Shown here: one piece after another, positions 11,294 to 19,643 of the stretch
How positions within the stretch are numbered: position 1 is the first letter of the stretch
How the letters are laid out: each line of letters begins with the position of its first letter
Assembly: GCF_001267885.1 (NCBI RefSeq)
Contig: NZ_CP012382.1
Span: 7,489,001 to 7,553,000 of the forward strand
Direction of reading: 5' to 3'
Source of the DNA: Streptomyces ambofaciens ATCC 23877
GTDB lineage: Bacteria > Actinomycetota > Actinomycetes > Streptomycetales > Streptomycetaceae
DNA: 64,000 bases
The notes under the pieces: generated by a model
Seen by the model: the letters and a program-made list of their open reading frames with translations, nothing else
Databases searched by the model: none
What the model was told of the DNA's origin: nothing
Position numbers and translations under genes: made by a program

Positions 11294-12607
11294 ATGCGCC
11301 CCACGACCCGACACCCCCGCGTCCTCCCCGGGCACCGCGCCTGGTGGACGGCAGCCGTCACCGCGGCCACGATCGTCGTCGCCGGTGCCTTCTCCACCAT
11401 GCCCGGCATCCTCCAGGGCCCGCTGCACGGCGAGTTCCACTGGTCCCGCGGTTCCCTCGGCCTCGCCGCGTCGGTGAACATGGTCCTGTACGGCCTCACC
11501 GCCCCGTTCGCCGCCTCCCTGATGGACCGCTTCGGCGTCCGGCGGATCGTCGTCACCGCCCTCGGCGTCGTCACCGCAGGAGCACTGCTCACCACCGTCA
11601 TGGACGCCGCCTGGCAGTTCACCCTCTGCTGGGGCCTCCTGGTGGGCCTCGGCACCGGAGCGCTGTCCATGACCCTCGCCACCACCGTCGCGAACCGCTG
11701 GTTCACCACCCGCCGCGGCCTGGTCACCGGCATCCTCTCCTCGGCCGGCGTCCTCGGGCAGATGGTCTTCCTGCCCGCCCTGTCCTGGACCATCGACCAC
11801 CACGGCTGGCGCCCGTCGCTGGTCACGCTCGCCGTCGCCGCACTGGTCACCCTGCTCCTGGTCCGGTGCACCCTCGGCGACCACCCCGCCGACAGCGGAC
11901 ACCACCCCTACGGCAGCCCCGCCTTCGTCCCCAAGCCGGCCCCCGTCCCCGGCGCGGCGCGGCGCGCCCTCGCCGTTCTGCGCGACGCCGCGCACACCGC
12001 CCCCTTCTGGCTGCTCGCCACCGCGTTCGCCGTCTGCGGTGCCTCGACCAATGGCGTGATGTGGACGCACTTCGCCCCCGCCGCCCACGACCACGGCATG
12101 CCAGTCACCACCGCCTCGACCCTGCTGGCCCTGATAGGCGTCTTCAACGTCGCCGGCACCGTCGCCGCCGGATGGCTCACCGACCGGCTGGACCCGCGCA
12201 GGCTGCTGGCCGTCGTCCTCACCGCACGCGGTCTGCTCCTCGTCGCGCTGCCCGCCCTCATGAGCGCGACCGTGACGCCGCCCATGATGGCCTTCGTCGT
12301 CCTCTTCGGGCTCCTCGACCTCGCCACGGTGCCTCCCGTCATCGCCCTGTGCCGCACGTTCTGGGGTGACGACAGCGCCATCGTCTTCGGCTGGACCAAC
12401 GCCGCGCACCAGGTCGGTGCCGCCCTGGCCGCCTTCCTGGGCGGCGTCGCCCGTGACGCGTTCGCCGGCTACGACCCGGTGTGGACCGTCCTCGGCGCGG
12501 CGTGCGCCGCCGCGGCCCTCCTCGCGCTCACCGTCCGCCGTACGCCCGGCGTGAGCGTGCCCCGACGCGGGCGAAAAGCGCTGGCCGCGCCCGGAACCAG
12601 GTGCTGA
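11294..12607 (+). CDS. MFS transporter
   Basis: 437 residues, twelve hydrophobic helices in two halves. The inter-helix motif DRFGVRR after helix 2 and its counterpart TDRLDPRR in the second half are MFS signatures. The ATG at 11294 follows GGTGGGG; an upstream in-frame start would add a basic stretch inside the promoter. The layout resembles monocarboxylate/OFA or CynX-like carriers. Divergent from the GlxA-type regulator, followed 9 bp later by a kinase-like gene. Substrate unknown. Confidence 0.9.
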   Translation: MRPTTRHPRVLPGHRAWWTAAVTAATIVVAGAFSTMPGILQGPLHGEFHWSRGSLGLAASVNMVLYGLTAPFAASLMDRFGVRRIVVTALGVVTAGALLTTVMDAAWQFTLCWGLLVGLGTGALSMTLATTVANRWFTTRRGLVTGILSSAGVLGQMVFLPALSWTIDHHGWRPSLVTLAVAALVTLLLVRCTLGDHPADSGHHPYGSPAFVPKPAPVPGAARRALAVLRDAAHTAPFWLLATAFAVCGASTNGVMWTHFAPAAHDHGMPVTTASTLLALIGVFNVAGTVAAGWLTDRLDPRRLLAVVLTARGLLLVALPALMSATVTPPMMAFVVLFGLLDLATVPPVIALCRTFWGDDSAIVFGWTNAAHQVGAALAAFLGGVARDAFAGYDPVWTVLGAACAAAALLALTVRRTPGVSVPRRGRKALAAPGTRC

Positions 12608-12616
12608 GATGAGCTG

Positions 12617-13618
12617 ATGCGCGAGGAGACGTCGGTGGTGGTGGACCGGGGACGGTTCCAGGACGCCGTGACCCCCTGGGAGGACGAGGCCTGGCGGGCC
12701 GCCGCCGTCGGCTGGGTGGAGGGCGAGCTCACCGCCCGGGGGCTGCGGCCGGCGGGGGAGTGGCGGGTGCGGCTGCGTCCCTGGTCCGTCCTGGTGAGGC
12801 TGCCCGTCCCGGGACGCGGCGCGGTGTGGTTCAAGGCGAACCCGCCGGCCGGTGCCTTCGAGGGCGCGCTGACCGCCGCGCTGTCCCGCTGGGTGCCGCA
12901 GCACGTGCTGGAGCCCCTGGCGGTGGACGCCGACCGGGGCTGGTCGCTGCTGCCCGACGGAGGGCGGCTGCTGCGGGACGTACTCGACCGGGAGACGACC
13001 GGCCCCGCCCTCTGGGAGGAGCTGCTGCGCCAGTACGCCGCCATGCAGCACGCCCTGACCTCGCGCGTGCCGGAGATCGAACGGCTGGGAGTCCCGTACC
13101 TGCCGGTCACCACGCTGCCCGACGTCCTCGACCGGCTCGACGACACCCCGCTGCGGCCCGAGGAGCGCGCGGGACTCGGGGGAGTGCGCCCCCGCGTCAA
13201 GGAGTGGTGCGAGGAACTCGCGGCCGTGGGCGTCCCCGACTCCCTCGACCACGTCGACCTGCACGACGGCCAGCTCTTCCACCCCGCGCCGGGCGGGTTC
13301 ACCTTCTTCGACTGGGGGGACGCGGTCGTCTCCCACCCCTTCTGCAGCCTGACGGTCCCCGCCCGCCGGGCCCTCGAGCGGTACGGGCCGCGGGTGCTGC
13401 CGCGCCTGCGGGACGCCTACCTGGAGCCGTGGACGGGCGCCGGGCGCAGCACGGCGGAGCTACGGCGTGCGGTGGTCCTCGCCTGGCGGCTGAGCGCCCT
13501 GAGCCGGGCCGGAGCCTACGGCAGGCTGTTCCCCGGCACGTCCGGTGCCGCGGCGGCGCAGGTCGCCGGGGAGGGCGCCCGCTGCCTGCTGGAACTGCTC
13601 GACGACCCGCCGTGGTGA
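12617..13618 (+). CDS. Phosphotransferase-family (APH-like kinase fold) protein
   Basis: 333 residues. HVDLHDGQ is the catalytic loop, with Asp as base but Gln where Asn is usual. FFDWGDAVVSHPF is the metal-binding segment equivalent to IDWE/IDFG. VWFKANPP is probably the ATP-lysine strand. This is the aminoglycoside-phosphotransferase fold, whose members phosphorylate antibiotics or small metabolites; no antibiotic specificity can be read. Nine bases after the MFS gene, so probably co-transcribed. Confidence 0.8.
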   Translation: MREETSVVVDRGRFQDAVTPWEDEAWRAAAVGWVEGELTARGLRPAGEWRVRLRPWSVLVRLPVPGRGAVWFKANPPAGAFEGALTAALSRWVPQHVLEPLAVDADRGWSLLPDGGRLLRDVLDRETTGPALWEELLRQYAAMQHALTSRVPEIERLGVPYLPVTTLPDVLDRLDDTPLRPEERAGLGGVRPRVKEWCEELAAVGVPDSLDHVDLHDGQLFHPAPGGFTFFDWGDAVVSHPFCSLTVPARRALERYGPRVLPRLRDAYLEPWTGAGRSTAELRRAVVLAWRLSALSRAGAYGRLFPGTSGAAAAQVAGEGARCLLELLDDPPW

Positions 13619-13667
13619 GGACGCCGCCCGGCAGGCGTTGTCAGTGGCGGATGCGAGGCTGCGTGTC

Positions 13668-13934
13668 ATGGATGAGGTGGAGTTCATGCGCGGCAGGGTC
13701 TACGGCGCCGACCACGACAGCCCCGGGCCGCGGGCCGGTCGCGTCTACGTCCAGTTGGTCGGCGGCCCGCTGGACGGTCTGCTCCTGGACGTCACGGACC
13801 TCACGGAGCGCGAGCGGGGCAGGGGAGTGGTACTGGCCACGGAGATAGGCCGCTACGGCCCGGGCGGACGCTCCGCGTATGGTCCGCGGCCGGACGACCG
13901 CCTGCGGTTCGACTGGCGGGGCGACGTGCCCTGA
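13668..13934 (+). CDS. Small hypothetical protein
   Basis: Eighty-eight residues from MDEVEFMRGRVYG, with core VYVQLVGGPLDGLLLDV, a pattern I associate with a common unnamed Streptomyces protein. It overlaps the convergent MerR gene by 82 bp at its 3' end, so one of the two ends may be misjudged. No domain recognised. Confidence 0.6.
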   Translation: MDEVEFMRGRVYGADHDSPGPRAGRVYVQLVGGPLDGLLLDVTDLTERERGRGVVLATEIGRYGPGGRSAYGPRPDDRLRFDWRGDVP

Positions 13935-14905
13935 CCTCCCGTCGCCGGCGGCGCCCCCGTCTCCCCGAGCAGGGCCGCGAGCAGCCAGTCGTGCGCGGAG
14001 CCGGGGCTCGGCTCGGGCCGACGCCCCGGCGGGGTGGTCACCTCGGCGACCAGCTCCCAGTAGCGGTCGATCCGCGGGTCTGCCGGGAGCTGCCGGGCCA
14101 GCCGGCGGCGGAAGTCCGGAGTGTCCCGGACGCCGTACGCGCTCGTGTACGCGGCGACGAAGCCGTCCAGCGCCTCGCCGGGACCCGGGGGCCGGTCCCG
14201 GCGCATGTGGACGCCCGCCAGCTCGTACGCCTCCGCCAGCCCTTCGTACAGCACGGCGGCGCCCCGGGCGCCGGCCACCCGGTGCGCCTCGGGCTGGGGC
14301 CGCGCGGTACCCGGACAGGGGGCGAGGACGAGGGCGTTGAGGCGCGCGAAGGCGAGGACCTGGGCCGGGGCCGGATCGTCGGGCGGCCTCGGCACCGCCA
14401 CCTCCAGGAAGGCACCGGTGGACCGGGCCGGCATCCGCGGGGGCAGCCAGCCGCGCCAGAACCGGACCAGCGGGGCCGTGCTGGGCGGGACGCTCGCGGC
14501 GCCGATCAGCCGCAGCCGGTCCGGCCGCTCCCCGGGCGCGCACTCCTGCACCAGCCGCAGCGCCGCCTCCCGCCAGCGCAACGCCCTGAGTTCGGAGCCG
14601 AGTTCGCGCAGCCGCCCGGCGACGGCGGCCTCCAGCGCGCCGCCCACCGCGTCCGCGCCGCACGGGTCGTCCTCCTCGTCGAGGATCCGGCCCACCTCGG
14701 GAACCGACAGACCGAGAGCGCGCAGGGACCGGATCAGCCGCAGCCGGTCGAGCGCCTCGTGGCCGTACCGCCGGTGTCCGCCGGCGCTGCGGGAGGCCTC
14801 CGGCAGCAGTCCGCGATCGGAGTAGAAACGGACCGTCTTGACGGTGACACCCGCCTGTTCGGCGAGTTCACCGATGCCGCACCGACCGTCGTCCGGCGTG
14901 ATCAC
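13853..14905 (-). CDS. MerR-family transcriptional regulator
   Basis: 350 residues. The N-terminal winged helix (CGIGELAEQAGVTVKTVRFY, SDRGLLPEASRSAGGHRRY) is a clear MerR domain, followed by the dimerisation helix. The long C-terminal part, rich in Leu, Arg and Pro, is an effector domain I do not recognise. The GTG start at 14905 has GAGGGAGG five bases upstream, and that site lies inside the operator palindrome, so binding could block its own translation start region. It faces the tandem hydrolase gene across a MerR-type promoter. Confidence 0.92.
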   Translation of the reverse strand: MITPDDGRCGIGELAEQAGVTVKTVRFYSDRGLLPEASRSAGGHRRYGHEALDRLRLIRSLRALGLSVPEVGRILDEEDDPCGADAVGGALEAAVAGRLRELGSELRALRWREAALRLVQECAPGERPDRLRLIGAASVPPSTAPLVRFWRGWLPPRMPARSTGAFLEVAVPRPPDDPAPAQVLAFARLNALVLAPCPGTARPQPEAHRVAGARGAAVLYEGLAEAYELAGVHMRRDRPPGPGEALDGFVAAYTSAYGVRDTPDFRRRLARQLPADPRIDRYWELVAEVTTPPGRRPEPSPGSAHDWLLAALLGETGAPPATGGQGTSPRQSNRRRSSGRGPYAERPPGP

Positions 14906-14936
14906 TTGAACCTCCCTCAGGGGGAGTTCCTACCGT
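14906..14936 (+). promoter_or_regulatory. MerR-type promoter with 19-bp spacer and dyad operator
   Basis: -35 TTGAAC (14906-14911) and -10 TACCGT (14931-14936) are 19 bp apart, the over-long spacing that MerR proteins correct by DNA distortion. The spacer holds a near-palindrome, GAACCTCCCT against AGGGGGAGTTC. It reads towards the hydrolase gene at 14993. Confidence 0.85.
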
Positions 14937-14992
14937 ACCGGCGAGCGCGGGCCGGTGATCGGGCCGGCCCGCAGAGGCGCGAAGGAGCGACC

Positions 14993-16531
14993 ATGACCGC
15001 GTTCGTCCTGGTGTCGGGCATGTTCACCGGTACCCACGTCTGGCAGGAGACCGCCGCACGACTGACCGCCGCGGGCGCCGAGGTGCACCCGGTCGCCCTC
15101 ACCGGGACGGAGGGGCCGCGCACCGCGCCGACGAGCGGCATCGACCTGGAGACCCACATCGCGGACGTCCTCGCGGTGATCGACTCGGTCGGCACGGCGA
15201 CGGACCGGAAGATCGTGCTGGTCGGCCACGACTACGGCATCCATCCCGCGCTCGGCGCCGCCGACCGGAGGGCACAGCGGGTCGACCGGATCGTGTACCT
15301 GGACTCCGGCATGCCCAGGGACGGCGCCCCGGCCCTGGCCGCGGTGCCCGACCAGTCCCTGCGCGCACGGCTGGCCGGGGCGGGCGGGCACCAGGGGGCC
15401 GGCGAGATGCTGCCGCCCCCCACCGGGCACGACGAGTGGCGGCTGTGGGGCAGCACCGAGGGCGTCTCCGGCACGGCGCTCGACCGGCTCACCGCACTAG
15501 CCGCGCCGCAGCCGCTCGGCACCCTGCTCCAGCCGCTGCGCCTGACCGGCGCCGTGCACGCGGTGCCCACCACCGGCGTGCTGTGCACGGAGAACGGCGC
15601 GAGCATCGAGACGGTGCAGATGCTGGTGGGCTTCGGCGACCCCGCGCTGCAAGCCCTCACCGACCCGCGGGTCACCTTCTTCGAACTCCCCACCGGGCAC
15701 TGGCCGATGCTCTCCCGCCCCGCGGAGCTGGCGGACGTCCTGCTGCGGGCCGCGGCCGGCGAGGGGCACCGGCTGGTCCCCGCCGACGCGGCGGCTCCAC
15801 CGGCACACCTGCGGCCGTTCCTGCTCGACGTGCCCGAAGCGCCCCGGGAGCGGCACGGGAGGGTCGACCTCCACCTGCCCGACGCCGACGAGCCGAGGCC
15901 CGCGGTGCTGTTCGTGCACGGCGGGCCCGTCCCCGCCGACGCCCGGCCCACGCCGAGGGACTGGCCGACCCTGACGGGCTACGCGCGCTGCGCGGCGGCG
16001 GGCGGCGCGGTGGGCGCGGTCGTCGACCACCGTCTCCACGACCTGGCCGACTTCGAGCGGGCCGCCGCGGACGTGGCCGCCGCGGTGGAGTCGGTCCGGG
16101 CCGACCCGAGGGTGGACGGGGACCGGATCGCGCTCTGGTTCTTCTCGGGCGGGGGTCTGATCGCGGCCGACTGGCTCGCCGCGCCCCCGGCGTGGCTGCG
16201 CTGTCTGGCGGTCACCTACCCCGTCCTCGTACCGCTGCCCAACTGGGGCCTGTCCGGCACCCGGTTCCACCCGGCGCGAGCGGTGGCGGATGCCGGAGCC
16301 CTGCCCGTCGTACTGACCCGCGTCGGACTGGAGATGCCCGAGATCGCCGCCACCGTCGAGGAGTTCCTGGCAGCGGCCGGGGACCGCGGGGCCGACGTGG
16401 AGGTGATCGACGTACCGCACGGACACCACTCCTTCGAGACCGTCGACCGCACCGACGAGTCCCGGAAGGCCGTCCAGCGCGCGATGCGGTCGGTTCTGGA
16501 CCGTGTCGCCGCCCGGCGGGACACCCCCTGA
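14993..16531 (+). CDS. Tandem alpha/beta-hydrolase fusion protein
   Basis: 512 residues with two alpha/beta-hydrolase units. Unit 1 (about 1-260) has elbow VGHDYGIH, so the nucleophile position is Asp instead of Ser, as in haloalkane dehalogenases and epoxide hydrolases, and a late PTGHW histidine. Unit 2 (about 275-505) has an oxyanion-type FVHGGP, elbow WFFSGGG with a Ser nucleophile, and HGHHSFE, resembling dienelactone/acetyl-esterase types. GAAGGAG precedes the ATG. Probably MerR-induced by the compound it degrades. Two half-genes fused by loss of a stop is an alternative origin, but the frame is open throughout. Confidence 0.85.
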   Translation: MTAFVLVSGMFTGTHVWQETAARLTAAGAEVHPVALTGTEGPRTAPTSGIDLETHIADVLAVIDSVGTATDRKIVLVGHDYGIHPALGAADRRAQRVDRIVYLDSGMPRDGAPALAAVPDQSLRARLAGAGGHQGAGEMLPPPTGHDEWRLWGSTEGVSGTALDRLTALAAPQPLGTLLQPLRLTGAVHAVPTTGVLCTENGASIETVQMLVGFGDPALQALTDPRVTFFELPTGHWPMLSRPAELADVLLRAAAGEGHRLVPADAAAPPAHLRPFLLDVPEAPRERHGRVDLHLPDADEPRPAVLFVHGGPVPADARPTPRDWPTLTGYARCAAAGGAVGAVVDHRLHDLADFERAAADVAAAVESVRADPRVDGDRIALWFFSGGGLIAADWLAAPPAWLRCLAVTYPVLVPLPNWGLSGTRFHPARAVADAGALPVVLTRVGLEMPEIAATVEEFLAAAGDRGADVEVIDVPHGHHSFETVDRTDESRKAVQRAMRSVLDRVAARRDTP

Positions 16532-16773
16532 CCGACCCGGTCCCCCCGCCCCGGCCGAGGCCGTCCAGGCACTTTGTCCCCTCGACGGAAAAAGATTCGA
16601 GATCTTGCGGAGAAGGGGGTTACAGGTTCGGACCAAGGCCGCTAACTTCCTTGAAATGAACCGGTCATAGACCTCTCCCGACCGGTGCTCGACGGCGCGA
16701 CGGCGCGCGCCCGTACTCCCTCACGGCAGACCTCGCACGGCTGCCGCCACCCCTCACTCCCCGGGAGAACTCT

Positions 16774-19626
16774 GTGCGCACGAGACCGCGCGGACACAGA
16801 CGTGTCCGCTCCCTGCTGCCGGCCCTGGCGTGTGCCATCGGCCTGGCGCTGCCGATGAGCCCGGCCACCGCGGCCCCGGCGGAACCGGGCGGCGCGGCCG
16901 AGGCCGCGGCGGCCGAGGAGTTCCAACAGGTCACCCTCGCCAAGGGTGTGGCCGAGACCGGCGAGCCCATGACGCTGGCCGTCCTGCCGGACCGCTCGGT
17001 GCTGCACACCTCGCGCGACGGCACGCTCCGGCTGACCGACCCGGCGGGCAACACCGCCGTGGCGGGCAAACTGGACGTCTACAGCCACGACGAGGAAGGG
17101 CTGCAGGGCGTCGCAGCGGACCCCGGCTTCCGGACCAACCGCTTCGTCTACCTGTACTACGCCCCGAAGCTGAGCACCCCCGCCGGTGACGCGCCGGCCG
17201 ACGGAACGGCCGCCGACTTCGCCCCGTTCGACGGGGTCAACCGGCTCTCCCGGTTCGTCCTGCGGACCGACGGCACCCTGGACACCGGCAGCGAGAAGAA
17301 GATCCTCGACGTGCCCGCCTCCCGCGGCCTGTGCTGCCACGTCGGCGGCGACATCGACTTCGACGCGGCCGGCAACCTCTACCTGTCGACGGGCGACGAC
17401 ACCAACCCCTTCGCCTCCGACGGCTACACCCCCATCGACGAGCGGGCCTCGCGCAACCCCGCGTACGACGCCCAGCGTTCCTCCGGCAACACCAACGACC
17501 TGCGCGGCAAGATCCTGCGCATCAAGGTGAACGCCGACGGGTCCTACGGCATCCCGTCCGGCAACCTCTTCGCCCCGGGCACCGCCAGGACCCGGCCCGA
17601 GATCTACGCCATGGGCTTCCGCAACCCCTTCCGGATGAGCGTCGACAAGGCCACCGGGACCGTCTACGTCGGTGACTACGGCCCGGACGCGGGCACCGCG
17701 AGCGCCTCCCGGGGACCGGCCGGACAGGTCGAGTTCAACCGCGTCACCAAGGCGGGCAACTTCGGCTGGCCCTACTGCACCGGCGACAACGACGCCTACG
17801 TCGACCACGACTTCGCCTCCGGCGCGTCGGGTGCCGCCTTCAACTGCGCCGCGCCGAAGAACACCTCCCCGCGCAACACCGGTCTGACCGACCTGCCTCC
17901 GGTCCAGCCCGCCTGGATCCCCTACGACGGTGGTTCCGTACCCGAGTTCGGCAACGGCTCCGAGTCACCGATGGGCGGCCCCGTCTACCGCTACGACGCG
18001 AACTCCACCTCCGAGGTGAAGTTCCCCGAGGAGTACGACGGCGACTTCTTCGCCGGCGAGTTCGGCCGCCGCTGGATCAAGCGCGTCGAGGCGGGCGGCG
18101 ACGGAACCGTGCAGTCCATCAACTCCTTCCCCTGGAGCGGCACCCAGGTGATGGACATGGCCTTCGGCCCGGACGGCGCCCTGTACGTCCTCGACTACGG
18201 CACCGGCTACTTCAACGGTGACGCCAACTCCGCCCTGTACCGTATCGAGCACGTCACCGGCGGCCACGCCCCGGTGGCCCAGGCCGGGGCGAACACCACC
18301 TCCGGCAAGGCGCCGCTCGCGGTGACCTTCTCCTCCGCGGGCAGCTCCGACGCCGACGGCGACGCCCTCACCCACTCCTGGGACTTCGGCGACGGCGCCA
18401 CCTCCACCCAGGCCAACCCGTCTCACACCTACGCCACCAACGGCCAGTACACGGCCACGCTGAAGGTCACGGACACGACGGGCAAGTCCGCCACGGCCTC
18501 CGTGCGGATCACGGTCGGCAACACCGCTCCCACGGTGCGGCTCGACCTGCCGGCCGACGGGAGCGTCTACGACTTCGGCGCCGCCATCCCGTTCAAGGTG
18601 ACGGTGACCGACCCCGAGGACGGCACCATCGACTGCGCCAAGGTGAAGGTCACCTTCATCGTGGGACACGACAGCCACGGGCACCCGCAAACCTCGGCCA
18701 CCGGCTGCACCGGCACCCTGCGGACCCTGGCGGACGGCGAACACGACCCCAACGCCAACATCTTCGGCGTCATCGACGCCGAGTACACCGACAAGGGCGC
18801 GAACGGCCAGCCCGCGCTCACCACCCACGACCAGCACATCACCCAGCCCAGCCACCGGCAGGCCGAGCACTACGGGAACTCCTCGGGCGTCCAGGTCGTC
18901 ACCCACACTCCGGCGCACGGCGGCAGGACCGTCGGTCACATCGAGAACGGTGACTGGATCTCCTTCCAGCCGTACGCCCTCGGCAACACCACCACCTTCA
19001 CCGCCCGGGTCTCCTCCGCGGGAACCGGCGGCACCATCGAGGTGCGCGCGGGCTCCCCGACCGGCACGCTGCTCGGCACGGCGACGGTACCGGTCACCGG
19101 CGGGTGGGAGACGTTCCAGGACGTGACGGCCGCACTGAGCAACCAGCCCACCGGCTCCACCACCCTCCACCTGGTCTTCAAGGGCGGCAGCGGCTCGCTC
19201 TTCGACGTGGACGAGTTCTCCTTCTCCACGTCCGGCGGGAGTTCCCGCACGGGTGCGGTGAAGGGGGTGAACGGCAAGTGCCTGGACGTGGACAACGCCG
19301 GCACCGCGGACGGCACGAAGGTGCAGGTGTGGACGTGCAACGGAAGTGCGGCGCAGAGCTGGACGGTCGCCGGTGACGGTGCGCTGAAGGCGCTGGGCAA
19401 GTGCCTGGACGTGTCCGGTGGCGGCACGGCGGACGGCACGAAGGTGCAGCTGTGGACGTGCAACGGCTCGGGTGCGCAGCAGTGGGCGGCGCAGTCGGAC
19501 GGCACCGTGCGCAACCCGCAGTCGGGCAAGTGCCTGGACGCCTCGGGCGGCACCTGGAACGACGGCACGGCCGTGCACCTGTGGAGCTGCCACACCGGAC
19601 CCAACCAGAAGTGGACCCTGCCGTAG
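16774..19626 (+). CDS. Secreted PQQ-type sugar dehydrogenase with PKD, CBM6-like and ricin-B lectin modules
   Basis: 950 residues, GTG start. A twin-Arg-containing signal peptide (about 1-37) ends ATA-AP. Residues about 50-495 form a glucose/sorbosone dehydrogenase beta-propeller (GVAADPGF, DEEGLQGVA, GNLYLSTGDDTNPF, PEIYAMGFRNPFR). A PKD domain follows (about 500-585, SWDFGDG), then a linker segment, a CBM6-like domain (about 695-820, HIENGDWISF) and a C-terminal ricin-B domain (about 825-950) with repeated GKCLDV and QxW motifs. The protein probably oxidises sugars while bound to polysaccharide outside the cell. Seventeen bases downstream starts a protein with an almost identical lectin tail. 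Confidence 0.9.
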   Translation: MRTRPRGHRRVRSLLPALACAIGLALPMSPATAAPAEPGGAAEAAAAEEFQQVTLAKGVAETGEPMTLAVLPDRSVLHTSRDGTLRLTDPAGNTAVAGKLDVYSHDEEGLQGVAADPGFRTNRFVYLYYAPKLSTPAGDAPADGTAADFAPFDGVNRLSRFVLRTDGTLDTGSEKKILDVPASRGLCCHVGGDIDFDAAGNLYLSTGDDTNPFASDGYTPIDERASRNPAYDAQRSSGNTNDLRGKILRIKVNADGSYGIPSGNLFAPGTARTRPEIYAMGFRNPFRMSVDKATGTVYVGDYGPDAGTASASRGPAGQVEFNRVTKAGNFGWPYCTGDNDAYVDHDFASGASGAAFNCAAPKNTSPRNTGLTDLPPVQPAWIPYDGGSVPEFGNGSESPMGGPVYRYDANSTSEVKFPEEYDGDFFAGEFGRRWIKRVEAGGDGTVQSINSFPWSGTQVMDMAFGPDGALYVLDYGTGYFNGDANSALYRIEHVTGGHAPVAQAGANTTSGKAPLAVTFSSAGSSDADGDALTHSWDFGDGATSTQANPSHTYATNGQYTATLKVTDTTGKSATASVRITVGNTAPTVRLDLPADGSVYDFGAAIPFKVTVTDPEDGTIDCAKVKVTFIVGHDSHGHPQTSATGCTGTLRTLADGEHDPNANIFGVIDAEYTDKGANGQPALTTHDQHITQPSHRQAEHYGNSSGVQVVTHTPAHGGRTVGHIENGDWISFQPYALGNTTTFTARVSSAGTGGTIEVRAGSPTGTLLGTATVPVTGGWETFQDVTAALSNQPTGSTTLHLVFKGGSGSLFDVDEFSFSTSGGSSRTGAVKGVNGKCLDVDNAGTADGTKVQVWTCNGSAAQSWTVAGDGALKALGKCLDVSGGGTADGTKVQLWTCNGSGAQQWAAQSDGTVRNPQSGKCLDASGGTWNDGTAVHLWSCHTGPNQKWTLP
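19255..19623 (+). repeat. Ricin-B-encoding repeat, copy 1
   Basis: 369 bp encoding the C-terminal lectin of the PQQ protein. It aligns without gaps to 21051-21419 with about 20 mismatches by eye. The first ~170 bp differ at a single base, whereas about a dozen changes cluster near 19427-19465, a mosaic pattern expected from gene conversion. Confidence 0.9.
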
Positions 19627-19643
19627 AAAGGAGGCGACCGTAC

